Shown piece by piece: positions 41,022 to 49,244 of a stretch of DNA of 64,000 nucleotides; the stretch's first letter is position 1, and each line of letters begins with the position of its first letter. This DNA comes from JAOPZW01 sp963806015 (GTDB taxonomy: Bacteria; Actinomycetota; Thermoleophilia; Solirubrobacterales; Solirubrobacteraceae). The notes below the pieces were generated by a model, which made no database searches, was not told where the DNA came from, and was given only the letters and a program-made list of their open reading frames with translations. The stretch is from the NCBI GenBank assembly GCA_963806015.1, contig CAWDWM010000005.1, positions 372,001 through 436,000 on the forward strand, given 5' to 3'. The position numbers and the translations under genes are program-made.

Positions 41022-42506
41022 CTACGTCTGCGGGAGGCCTGCAAGAGCGAGGAAGTTCGACGCCCAGGCGTTGAGAGCCACGTACAGGCCTCCGGCGGCG
41101 ATCTCGTCGCCGGAGCGATCGAAACGCTCGCCGTCCAGCCGGTCCGTCAGCTGCCAGGTGCGTCCCGCGACGTCGTCCCATGGCACGCGCACGCGCGCCT
41201 GCGCCGGGGCATCGGAGAGGTTGACGACCACGAGATGGCGTGAGTCCGCCGTGCGCCAGCACCACGAGACCAGCCGGCGATGGGAATCGTTGTCGGGCCA
41301 GCCTTCGCATTCGCACAGGCGCCAGTCGCCGTCGCGCAGGCCGGCGTCCGCGACGGCGCGCAGCAGGCGCGCGTAGAACGAACGCAGATCGCCGTCCGTC
41401 GGCTCGTCGGGTCCCCGGCCCAGGAAGACCGGGATCCGCGTTCGCCGGCCCTCGAGCTGGCCGTCGTGGTAGAGGCGCGCGCCCTGCAGTGTGGACATCG
41501 CGACCGCAGCGGCCCTCGCCTGCCCCGCTGCGAAGGTCGCCGCGGCGCGCGGCTCGTCGTGGTTCTCGATGAACCGCAGCAGGCGCTCCTGGTAGGCGGG
41601 GTCGGCCTGGAGGTGCCCGCGCACCGACTCGGCGGACTCGTGCGCGAGCCGGTCGTACAGGCGCTTGTCGTAGCAGAGGTCGAATCCCTGCTGCTGCAGG
41701 GCCCACTCCATGTCCCAGTACGCCTCGGCGAGGAACAGGAAGTCCGGGTGCGCCGCCTTCGTGCGCGCGATCAGGGCGGGCCAGTACTCCTCCGGCGGCG
41801 CCGGCCCGGCGCGCTCGCCCCACGTGCGCGCGAAGACCTCGTTGGTCATCAGCATCGCCATGTCGCAGCGCAGCCCGTCGCACTGCTCGCCGATCGCGAT
41901 CAGGGTCTGGGCGACGGCCTCGCGCAGAGCGGGCGCGAAGGCGTCGAGCTGCGCCACGTCGGGCCACGGGGCGAAGTAGGGGTCGCGGCCCTTGGCCACC
42001 ACGCCGGCCGCGGTGCGCAGGAACGCCTCGGGGTGGCGCGCGAGGTCCTCCTCGGTGCCGGTCAGCAGGCACTCGGGACGCGCGGTCGTCCACGGATGGT
42101 CGGGGGCGACGTGGTTGGGCACGTAGTCGAGGATCACGCCCAGGCCCCGGGTGGCGAGCTGCTCGCGTGCCGCCGCCAGCGCCGCGGGACCGCCGAAGCG
42201 CTCGTCCACGACGTAGTCGCGCACGCAGTAGGGCGAGCCGATCACGTCCTCCGGGCGCAGGTCCGGGAGGGCGACGCGGTTGGCCGCGTCCAGGGCCGGA
42301 TCCTCCAGGGCGATCCGCAGGCCTGCCGGGCTGCGCTGCCAGACGCCCATCAGCCACACGGCGTCGACGGGCAGCGCCGCGAGTGCATCCCACTCGGCGG
42401 CGGGCACCTCGTCGAGCGCGAGCGCCCTCCCGCGCTCGCGGCCCAGGCGCTGCAGCCACACCGCGGTGTTGATCTCGTAGACGGTCGGGCGGCGAGGCAG
42501 GCGCAC
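41022..42506 (-). CDS. GH13 alpha-amylase-family glycoside hydrolase
   Basis: The 494-residue enzyme has the four conserved GH13 regions: GVILDYVPNHVAPDHPW (I), DGLRCDMAMLMTNEV with the nucleophile Asp (II), FLFLAEAYWDMEW with the acid/base Glu (III) and LLRFIENHDEPRAA (IV). The barrel starts at once (VYEINTAVWLQRLGRERGRA). No signal peptide is present, so it acts in the cytoplasm. A C-terminal beta domain (HLVVVNLSDAPAQARVRVP) ends the protein. Bond specificity is not clear; the YEINTAVWL start is typical of intracellular amylase-like enzymes. GTG 42506 starts it, 12 nt after the GH63 gene. Confidence 0.9.
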   Translation of the reverse strand: MRLPRRPTVYEINTAVWLQRLGRERGRALALDEVPAAEWDALAALPVDAVWLMGVWQRSPAGLRIALEDPALDAANRVALPDLRPEDVIGSPYCVRDYVVDERFGGPAALAAAREQLATRGLGVILDYVPNHVAPDHPWTTARPECLLTGTEEDLARHPEAFLRTAAGVVAKGRDPYFAPWPDVAQLDAFAPALREAVAQTLIAIGEQCDGLRCDMAMLMTNEVFARTWGERAGPAPPEEYWPALIARTKAAHPDFLFLAEAYWDMEWALQQQGFDLCYDKRLYDRLAHESAESVRGHLQADPAYQERLLRFIENHDEPRAAATFAAGQARAAAVAMSTLQGARLYHDGQLEGRRTRIPVFLGRGPDEPTDGDLRSFYARLLRAVADAGLRDGDWRLCECEGWPDNDSHRRLVSWCWRTADSRHLVVVNLSDAPAQARVRVPWDDVAGRTWQLTDRLDGERFDRSGDEIAAGGLYVALNAWASNFLALAGLPQT

Positions 42507-42518
42507 GGCGCGAGCCGA

Positions 42519-45212
42519 TCAGCCGGCTACGCCGGCGGTCGCGCCGGACTGCGCGCGCATGGCGTCGGGCAGCAGGAAGAGCAGCGCCACGGTCCCGGTC
42601 CACCCGGTCTGATGACTGGCGCCGATGCCGGCACCGTTGTCGCCGTGGAAGTACTCGTGGAAGAGCAGCAGGTCATGCCAGTGCGGGTCACGCTGGAACT
42701 TCTCGATGCCACCGAACACCGGGCGGCGCCCGTCCTCGTCCTCGGTGAACGTCGTGGTCAGGCGCCGGCTGATCTCGGTTGCGACCTCGAGCAGGTTCAT
42801 GTCGCGCCCGGAGCCGGTCGGGCACTCGACCTTGAGCCGGTCACCGTAGTAGCGGTGCAGTTGGCCGAGTCCGCGCAGGATGACGAGGTTCATCGGGAAC
42901 CAGACGGGGCCGCGCCAGTTGGAGTTCCCCCCGAACATGCCGGTGTCCGACTCGGCCGGGAGGTAGGAGACCTTGTACTCCTGTCCGCCCCAGTCGAACA
43001 CGCACGGCTGTTCGAGGTGGCGGCGCGAGATCGCCCGAATCCCGTGGGGGCCGAGGAACTCCTCCTCGTCGAGCATGATCGCGAGGATCCGGCGCAGCCG
43101 CTGCTCGTCGACGAGCGAGGCGATGCGCCGGCCCTCCGGGCTGGTGTCGGTCACGTGTGCCAACGACGGCACGGCGTCGGAGAAGCTGTGAACGAAGTCC
43201 TGGAGGCGTTCCATCAACCTGGGGTATCGGGACAGCAGTTCACCGTCGAACACGGTCGCCGCGCAGAGCGGCAGCAGACCGACGAGCGAGCGGACCTTGA
43301 GCTGGATCGCGCTGCCGTCGGGCATCCGCATCACGTCGTAGTAGAAGCCATCCTCCTCGTCCCACAGCCCGGGATTGGGGCCGGGCGGGTCGAGGGCGAT
43401 CGCGATCCACTCGAAATGGATCGCGAACTTCACCGCCATGTCGCCGTAGGCGGGATCGTGCTTGGCCAGCTCCCCGGCGATCTGCAGCATCCACTGGCAA
43501 TAGAGAGCCATCCATGCGGTGCCGTCCGCCTGCTCGAGCGTGCCGCCGCCAGGGAGCGGCGCCGAGCGATCGAAGATGCCGATGTTGTCGAGGCCGAGGA
43601 ACCCGCCCTGGAAGAGGTTGCGGTCGTCGGGGTCCTTGCGATTCACCCACCAGGTGAAGTTCGTCAGCAGCCGCTGGAAGACGCGGGCCAGGAACTCGTG
43701 ATCGCCCTCGCCTCGGATCTCGGCCTCGCGCTCGTACACGAAGAGCGCAGCCCACGCCGTGACAGGCGGGTTGACGTCGCTGAAGTTCCACTCATACGCC
43801 GGGATCTGGCCGTTCGGATGCAGGTATCTGGTGCTGAGCAGAAGCTCCACCTGCTGCTTGGCGAAGTCGACGTCCACCAGCGCGAGCGGTGCGCAATGAA
43901 AGGCCAGGTCCCACGCCGCGAACCACGGGTACTCCCACTTGTCGGGCATCGAGATGACGTCGCCCGCCACCATGTGGAACCAGGGAACGTTGCGGACCGA
44001 GCTGGCGGGGGCGCTCGGGTCCCATGGGTTCACACCATGCTCGCGTAGCCAGTGGTGCACGTCGTACTCGTAGTACTGCTTGCCCCACAGCAGCCCGGCC
44101 AGCGCCTGGCGCATCACCATCGCCGCGTCGGGCTCAAGCGTCGAGGGGATGACCGTCGCGTAGAACTGGTCGGCCTCGTCGCGGCGGGCCTCCAGCACCC
44201 GATCGAAGTCCGCACCCAGCGCGTCGCCCGGTGTCGAGCCCGCGGTCAGGCGGACCCGGATCGAGGCGCTCTCGCCCGGCCCCACCTCCAGCACGTGGTG
44301 GGCGGCCACCTTGGTGCCCGATCCGGCGGGGTTGACCGCGCCGGCGTCGCCGCCGACGACGAATTCGTTGATGGCGTCCTTGACGTGCGCCGAGGAGTTC
44401 GGGACGCCGAACAGGCGCTCGTTGTTGGTCTCGTTCTCGCAGAACAGCAGCGGCACCGAGGGGTCGGCGCGCAGCAGCCACTCCCCCAGCTCGGGGTGGG
44501 CGGCGCGCGCCGCGCCGCCGTCCACGGCCGTCAGTGTGGGCTTCTCGACCTCGCCGCCCCACGACCACGTATTGCGAAACCAGAGGGTCGGCAGCAGGTG
44601 CAGCGATGCCGCCTCCCGGCCGCGGTTGTGCGCGGTGACCAGCATGAGGATGTCGTCGCAGGCGCCCTTGGCGTATTCGACGACCACGTCGAAGTAGCGG
44701 TCCTCGTCGAAGATCGCGGTGTCCAGGAGCTCGTACTCCATGTCCTGCTCGCCCCGGCGCGCGTTGGTGGCCACCAGATCCTCGTAGGGGAAGGCCCGCT
44801 GCGGGTACTTGTAGTGGCACTTCAGATAGGAGTGCGTCGGGGTGCTGTCGAGATAGAACCAGTACTCCTTGACGTCCTCGCCGTGGTTGCCCTGGCTGTT
44901 GGTGAGCCCGAACATCCGCTCCTTCAGGATCGGATCGGCGCCGTTCCACAGCGCGAGTGACAGGCACAGCCGCTGGCGCTCGTCGCAGATCCCGGCGATG
45001 CCGTCCTCGCCCCACCGGTAGGCACGCGACCGGGCCTGATCGTGGGAGAAGTAGTCCCAGGCGTCGCCCCCCTGGCTGTAGTCCTCGCGCACCGTCCCCC
45101 ACTGACGCTCGCTCAGGTAGGGACCCCAGGCCTTCCACGGAGCCTTTCCGGTGCGCGCCTCCTCGAGCCGCTCGTGCTCGGGCGTCGTGAGTGAAGCTCG
45201 GGTCGCCGCCAT
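42519..45212 (-). CDS. GH63-type glucosidase (large cytoplasmic)
   Basis: This 897-residue protein resembles the prokaryotic GH63 (mannosyl-oligosaccharide-glucosidase-like) group. The N-terminal beta-sandwich runs to about residue 350 (RLCLSLALWNGADPILKERM, FGLTNSQGNHGEDVKEYWFY, YLDSTPTHSYLKCHYKYPQ). The C-terminal (alpha/alpha)6 barrel contains KWEYPWFAAWDLAFHCAPLA with a catalytic-type Asp, IPAYEWNFSDVNPPVTAWAA, GGNSNWRGPVWFPMNL and FHEYFHGDNGAGIGASHQTG. Substrates of bacterial members include mannosylglycerate, glucosylglycerate and trehalose-related sugars; here it is open. A -10-like CAGACT lies 8 nt before ATG 45212. Confidence 0.88.
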   Translation of the reverse strand: MAATRASLTTPEHERLEEARTGKAPWKAWGPYLSERQWGTVREDYSQGGDAWDYFSHDQARSRAYRWGEDGIAGICDERQRLCLSLALWNGADPILKERMFGLTNSQGNHGEDVKEYWFYLDSTPTHSYLKCHYKYPQRAFPYEDLVATNARRGEQDMEYELLDTAIFDEDRYFDVVVEYAKGACDDILMLVTAHNRGREAASLHLLPTLWFRNTWSWGGEVEKPTLTAVDGGAARAAHPELGEWLLRADPSVPLLFCENETNNERLFGVPNSSAHVKDAINEFVVGGDAGAVNPAGSGTKVAAHHVLEVGPGESASIRVRLTAGSTPGDALGADFDRVLEARRDEADQFYATVIPSTLEPDAAMVMRQALAGLLWGKQYYEYDVHHWLREHGVNPWDPSAPASSVRNVPWFHMVAGDVISMPDKWEYPWFAAWDLAFHCAPLALVDVDFAKQQVELLLSTRYLHPNGQIPAYEWNFSDVNPPVTAWAALFVYEREAEIRGEGDHEFLARVFQRLLTNFTWWVNRKDPDDRNLFQGGFLGLDNIGIFDRSAPLPGGGTLEQADGTAWMALYCQWMLQIAGELAKHDPAYGDMAVKFAIHFEWIAIALDPPGPNPGLWDEEDGFYYDVMRMPDGSAIQLKVRSLVGLLPLCAATVFDGELLSRYPRLMERLQDFVHSFSDAVPSLAHVTDTSPEGRRIASLVDEQRLRRILAIMLDEEEFLGPHGIRAISRRHLEQPCVFDWGGQEYKVSYLPAESDTGMFGGNSNWRGPVWFPMNLVILRGLGQLHRYYGDRLKVECPTGSGRDMNLLEVATEISRRLTTTFTEDEDGRRPVFGGIEKFQRDPHWHDLLLFHEYFHGDNGAGIGASHQTGWTGTVALLFLLPDAMRAQSGATAGVAG

Positions 45213-45283
45213 GGCCGGGAAGTCTGGAGCGCGCCCGCTGGGCATGCAACGGTGCCGGCATGCCGCCCGCGGCGGTGGTGTGC

Positions 45284-45733
45284 CTACTCGTCGCCCAGCT
45301 CGCGCAGCCGGCGCATCGCGAGGCTGCGCTTGGCCGCGAGCTCGCGCTCGAGCGCGGCGATCTCGTCGCGGCGCCGGCGCACGAGCGCCAGCTGGCGGGC
45401 CAGCAGCCGCAGCGACTCGGAGAGCATCTCGCGCCGCCGGGTGGTCCCGGGGTCGCCGTGATGCCACTCCTCGCGCAGTGCCGCCCGCGTCTCCTCGGCC
45501 TCCAGGAGCTCCTTGAGCTCGTCGAGGCTGACCCCCAGCAGCTCCTTGAGGCGCAGCGCCTCGCGCAGGCGCGCGACGTCGCGCTCGCCGTAGAGGCGGT
45601 GGCGGCCCGCCTCACGGCTGCCCTCGGCCGGCAACAGACCGATCTCCTCGTAGTAGCGGATCGTGCGCGGCGTGGTGCCGACGCGTTTGGCGACCTCGCC
45701 GATCCGCAGGCCGGGCGTGACCGTCGCGCTCAC
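45284..45733 (-). CDS. MerR-family transcriptional regulator
   Basis: The 149-residue regulator has the MerR winged helix at the N-terminus (LRIGEVAKRVGTTPRTIRYY, EEIGLLPAEGSREAGRHRLY) and a coiled-coil dimerisation helix. A charged C-terminal effector region (ARQLALVRRRRDEIAALERE) has no Cys, so it is not a metal sensor. GTG 45733 overlaps the MFS stop (GTGA), so the regulator is co-translated with the exporter it most likely controls. Confidence 0.92.
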   Translation of the reverse strand: MSATVTPGLRIGEVAKRVGTTPRTIRYYEEIGLLPAEGSREAGRHRLYGERDVARLREALRLKELLGVSLDELKELLEAEETRAALREEWHHGDPGTTRRREMLSESLRLLARQLALVRRRRDEIAALERELAAKRSLAMRRLRELGDE

Positions 45734-47199
45734 GACTTCGGCCTCATGAGCGACACGCCGGCGCCGACGAGCGAGGTCGCCGCCAGCACCCACAGCGCGG
45801 TGTGCATGTTGTGGATGAACGGCTCGAGCTGCGCGTCGCTGAGCCCGGAGGCCACACCGGAGAAGATCTTGAACAGGACGTCCTTGGGCACGGCCGAGGT
45901 GACGATGGCCAGCACGAAGGCGATGGAGAGCACGGCGCCGGTGTTCTGCAGCATCATCCGCGCCCCGGCGGCGATCCCGCGGCGATTGGCCGGGACGGTG
46001 CCCATCATGGCGGCGGTGTTGGGCGAGTTGAACATGCCCGACCCGATGCCCACGAGGCCCAGCCACACCGCGCTCTCCCAGTAGGGCGATTCGACCTGCA
46101 GGGTCGTCATGGCCGCCAGCGCGATCGCCGAGACGAGCATGCCGAGGGCCGCGAGGGTGCGCGAGCCGCGGCGGTCGGCCCAGATGCCGGCCAGCGGCGA
46201 GGCGACGAGCATGCCGAGGGCCATCGGCGCCAGCTTGATGCCGGCGGTGATCGGATCGTCGCCCTGCGCGCCCTGGTAGTAGAAGACGAAGACGAAGAGC
46301 AGCGCGAAGCGCGACAGGCCGTTGATGAAGGCGGCGCCGGTGGCGGCGGCGAACAGCCGGTTCTCGAAGATCGTGAGGTCGAGCATCGGGGCGCGGCCGT
46401 GGCGCTCGATGAGGACCCACAGCGGCAGCAGCACGGCGGCGGCGACGAGGCCGCCGATGACGACGGGGTCGTCCCAGCCCGAGATGCCGCCCTTGGAGAT
46501 GCCGAAGACCAGCCCGGTGAGCCCGGCCACGAACGTCGCCGTGCCCAGGAGGTCGTAGCCGCGCTGGGGGTCCTTGCGCGCCAGCTCGCGCAGCACGAGC
46601 CAGCCCCAGAGCCCGCCGGCGAGCCCGAGCGGCACGTTGAACCAGAAGACCCAGTGCCAGGAGATCGAGACCAGCGCCCCGCCGAGGACCGGCCCGATGA
46701 CCAGCCCGACCGCCGCGATCATGGTGTTGGTCCCCATCGCGAGCCCCAGCTGCTCGCGCGGGAAGGCGTCGGTCACCAGCGCGGCGGCGTTGGCGAACAG
46801 GAAGGCCGCCCCCATGCCCTGCACGATGCGCCACAGGATGAGCTCGGTCCCGCTGCCGGCGAAGCCCGCTCCCAGCGACGCGAGCGCGAAGGCGATGAAG
46901 CCGCCCACGTAGGCGTGCTTGCGCCCGAAGAGGTCCGACAGGCGCCCCGCGGTGAGGACGAGCACCGTCGAGGCGATCATGTAGGCCAGGATCACCCACA
47001 CGAGCTCGAGGATGCTGGTGCCCAGCGCCCGCTCGAGGTCGGGCAGGGCGATGATCAGGGTGCCCGAGTTGATCGTCGCCAGGAGCATCCCCAGGCCGGT
47101 GCACGACAGCGTCCACCACTTGTAGTTCGCGTGCTCGGAGTCGACGCCCAGCCGGCGGCGCGGAAGCGTCCCGACTGCAGCTGGAGGAAGCTCGGTCAT
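45730..47199 (-). CDS. MFS drug exporter, DHA2 (EmrB/QacA) type
   Basis: The 489-residue protein has about 14 membrane segments and the DHA2 motifs: GMLLATINSGTLIIALPDLE (TM1), GRLSDLFGRKHAYVGGFIAF (motif A), LILWRIVQGMGAAFLFANAA (motif B) and TMIAAVGLVIGPVLGGALVS (motif C). It likely exports hydrophobic toxic compounds. ATG 47199 follows a -10 TATAGT by 7 nt, so the transcript is leaderless. A palindromic operator covers that -10. The MerR gene follows with overlap, giving a self-regulated exporter operon. Confidence 0.92.
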   Translation of the reverse strand: MTELPPAAVGTLPRRRLGVDSEHANYKWWTLSCTGLGMLLATINSGTLIIALPDLERALGTSILELVWVILAYMIASTVLVLTAGRLSDLFGRKHAYVGGFIAFALASLGAGFAGSGTELILWRIVQGMGAAFLFANAAALVTDAFPREQLGLAMGTNTMIAAVGLVIGPVLGGALVSISWHWVFWFNVPLGLAGGLWGWLVLRELARKDPQRGYDLLGTATFVAGLTGLVFGISKGGISGWDDPVVIGGLVAAAVLLPLWVLIERHGRAPMLDLTIFENRLFAAATGAAFINGLSRFALLFVFVFYYQGAQGDDPITAGIKLAPMALGMLVASPLAGIWADRRGSRTLAALGMLVSAIALAAMTTLQVESPYWESAVWLGLVGIGSGMFNSPNTAAMMGTVPANRRGIAAGARMMLQNTGAVLSIAFVLAIVTSAVPKDVLFKIFSGVASGLSDAQLEPFIHNMHTALWVLAATSLVGAGVSLMRPKS

Positions 47200-47200
47200 C

Positions 47201-47220
47201 GGTTCGACTATAGACGAACC
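47201..47220. promoter_or_regulatory. 20-bp palindromic operator over the MFS-MerR promoter
   Basis: GGTTCG-A-CTATAG-A-CGAACC is an almost perfect palindrome (18 of 20 bases symmetric). It contains the -10 TATAGT (47207-47212) and ends 1 nt before the MFS start codon. This placement suits repression by the MerR-type protein encoded in the same operon, unlike classical MerR sites between -35 and -10. Confidence 0.65.
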
Positions 47221-47258
47221 GTATTCTTACGTGAACGTCAGCTTATGTGGTGAGCTGG

Positions 47259-48899
47259 CTACTCGGCGCTGAGCAGCCACCAGTACGACGGCTGGCCGCC
47301 GTCCTCGAGCTCGAGCTCGACCCCGGCCGGCGCGAGCGCGGCGATCGCCTCCCCGTCGAGCGGCGCGCCCTCCCCCGCGATGCAGGTGACAAGCTCGGCG
47401 TCGGCCGCCAGCGCCGCGAGGACCGCCTCCAGCGTCGGCGCGGTCGCGCCCCACGCCACGAGCTCGTCGTCGACGAAGCCGACCGCGTCGCCCACGCCGA
47501 ACCGGCCCGCCGCGTCCTCGCGCGCGGCCGGCGCCACGGCGCCGGTGCGCACCGCGGCGATGGCCACCCGCATCGCGCCGGCGTTCGTGTCCGCGTCGGC
47601 GGCGGGAGTCAGGGCCACCGCGGCCGCCAGGCCGCCCTGCTGGGAGGTCGACACCACGACCCGGACCGCCTTCTCGGCGAGCTCGGCGGCGCGCTCGGCG
47701 GCCATGATCACGTTGGCGCTGTTGGGCAGGACCACGACCTCCTCGGAGGGCACCGCGTGGATGCCGGCCAGCAGCTCGTGCGTGGAGGGGTTGAGCGTCG
47801 GGCCGCCGTCGAGCACGTGGGCGCCCAGGGACTCGTAGAGCCGGGCCATCCCGGCGCCGGAGACGACGGCGAGCACGCCGGTGCGCGCGCCGGCCGAGTG
47901 GCCGTTGCCGGTCAGGCGCGCATCGCGCTGGGCTACCTGGGCGCGCATGTCGGCCACGTCGAGGTGCGAGACCTGGCCGGCGCCCGCGAACACCGCGATC
48001 GCCGTCTCGGGGTCGTCGGTGTGGACGTGGATCTTCAGCGTCGTGTGGTCGCCGACGACGAGCACGGAGTCCCCCAGCGTCTCCAGGGCGCTGACGTAGC
48101 GCCCGGCGTCGAGCTGAGCCCCGGTGACGGCGAAGTTCGTGCAGTAGCGGAAGGTGGAGGAGTCGTGCTCGGGATGGCTGATGCGCGCCGGCGCGTGGTG
48201 CGCCAGCGCCGGCGCCGCCTCGCCGCGCAGCGCGGCCACGACCCCGGCGAAGATCACGATCACGCCGTAGCCGCCGGCGTCGACCACGCCCGCCTCGCGC
48301 AGCACCGGCAGCAGCTCGGGCCCGCGGCGCACCGACGCCTCGCCCGCGACGATCGCCTCCTCGAGGATGTCGGCCAGGACGCGCTCCTGCTCGTCGCCCT
48401 CTGAGTCTGGCCCCAGGCGCGGCGCGTCGTGCGCCAAGCGCGAGGCGACGTGCGCGGCCATGTCGCGCATGACGGTCAGCATCGTGCCCTCGGCCGGCGC
48501 GCGGACCGACGCATAGGCGCGCTGCGCGGCACGCGCCATGGCGGCGCCCAGGAGGACCGGATCGATGAGCTCGCCGGGCCGGGAGACCAGCTCCTCGGCC
48601 GCACCGCGGATGAGCTGGGAGAGGATGACGCCGCTGTTGCCGCGCGCGCCCAGCAGCGCGGCGCGCGCCACCGACTCGACGATCTCGTCGCGGCGGATCT
48701 CGTCGAGCGGGCGGTCGACCTGGGCCAGCCGGTCGACCTCCTCCAGGCACGCCTGCAGGGTGAGCGCCATGTTGTCGCCCGTGTCGCCGTCGGCGACCGG
48801 GAACACGTTGAGATCGTTGATCTCCTGCCGGCGCGACTCCAGGTGCGCCAGGGCGCCTTCGAGCGCGACGCGGAAGCGGACGAGACTGGGGTCCGACAC
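47259..48899 (-). CDS. DAK2-domain kinase-like protein (FakA/YloV type)
   Basis: The 546-residue protein has an N-terminal Dak2 domain (about 1-200) with NDLNVFPVADGDTGDNMALT (metal-binding Asp cluster), LLGARGNSGVILSQLIRG and RAPAEGTMLTVMRDMA. A central and C-terminal DegV-like part follows (GVLAVVSGAGMARLYESLGA, VVVLPNSANVIMAAERAAEL). FakA-type proteins phosphorylate fatty acids bound to a FakB partner; no FakB gene is adjacent. It lies just after rpmB, as in many Gram-positive bacteria. GTG 48899 is the start; a 10-bp palindrome AGGGCGCCCT (48900-48909) abuts it. Confidence 0.9.
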   Translation of the reverse strand: MSDPSLVRFRVALEGALAHLESRRQEINDLNVFPVADGDTGDNMALTLQACLEEVDRLAQVDRPLDEIRRDEIVESVARAALLGARGNSGVILSQLIRGAAEELVSRPGELIDPVLLGAAMARAAQRAYASVRAPAEGTMLTVMRDMAAHVASRLAHDAPRLGPDSEGDEQERVLADILEEAIVAGEASVRRGPELLPVLREAGVVDAGGYGVIVIFAGVVAALRGEAAPALAHHAPARISHPEHDSSTFRYCTNFAVTGAQLDAGRYVSALETLGDSVLVVGDHTTLKIHVHTDDPETAIAVFAGAGQVSHLDVADMRAQVAQRDARLTGNGHSAGARTGVLAVVSGAGMARLYESLGAHVLDGGPTLNPSTHELLAGIHAVPSEEVVVLPNSANVIMAAERAAELAEKAVRVVVSTSQQGGLAAAVALTPAADADTNAGAMRVAIAAVRTGAVAPAAREDAAGRFGVGDAVGFVDDELVAWGATAPTLEAVLAALAADAELVTCIAGEGAPLDGEAIAALAPAGVELELEDGGQPSYWWLLSAE

Positions 48900-48928
48900 G
48901 AGGGCGCCCTAGGGGTGCCGCAGGCGGC

Positions 48929-48965
48929 CGGCGACGCCGGAGCCCGACCCGGCCAGCCGTCGCCG
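48929..48965 (-). terminator. Hairpin between rpmB and the DAK-type gene
   Basis: The arms CGGCGACG and CGTCGCCG form an 8-bp stem with a GC-rich loop, 38 nt after the rpmB stop. It may end or attenuate the rpmB transcript. Evidence is only the fold. Confidence 0.35.
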
Positions 48966-49003
48966 CCGGAGGTGGGTCCCCAGTCGCGATAGCGACACGA
49001 TCT

Positions 49004-49195
49004 CTATAACGCCTTGGTGACCTTGCCGGCCTTGAGGCAGCGCGTGCAGACGTACACGCGCCGGGGGGCCTTGCCCACGAGGATCCGCACCTTCTGCAGG
49101 TTCGGATCGAAGCGACGCTTGGTGGCCACCATCGAGTGGCTTCGGCTGTTGCCGAATGCCGGGCCCCGACCGCAGCTGTGACAGACCTTCGCCAT
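49004..49195 (-). CDS. rpmB: Ribosomal protein bL28 (zinc-type)
   Basis: This 63-residue bL28 has VCHSCGRGPAFGNSRSHS, then ATKRRFDPNLQKVRILV and RRVYVCTRCLKAGKVTK. The two CxxC pairs mark the zinc-binding form. A -10 box TACACT (49206-49211) lies 10 nt before ATG 49195. It is divergent from the kinase gene, with only 49 bp between starts. Confidence 0.95.
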   Translation of the reverse strand: MAKVCHSCGRGPAFGNSRSHSMVATKRRFDPNLQKVRILVGKAPRRVYVCTRCLKAGKVTKAL

Positions 49196-49244
49196 GGGAC
49201 GGAGCAGTGTAGCGGGCCGCTGGGCCGGGTAGCGTGCACGGGGA

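Noticed and set aside
41280..44048. 922-codon open frame on the plus strand
   Set aside because: Antisense shadow of the GH13 and GH63 genes.
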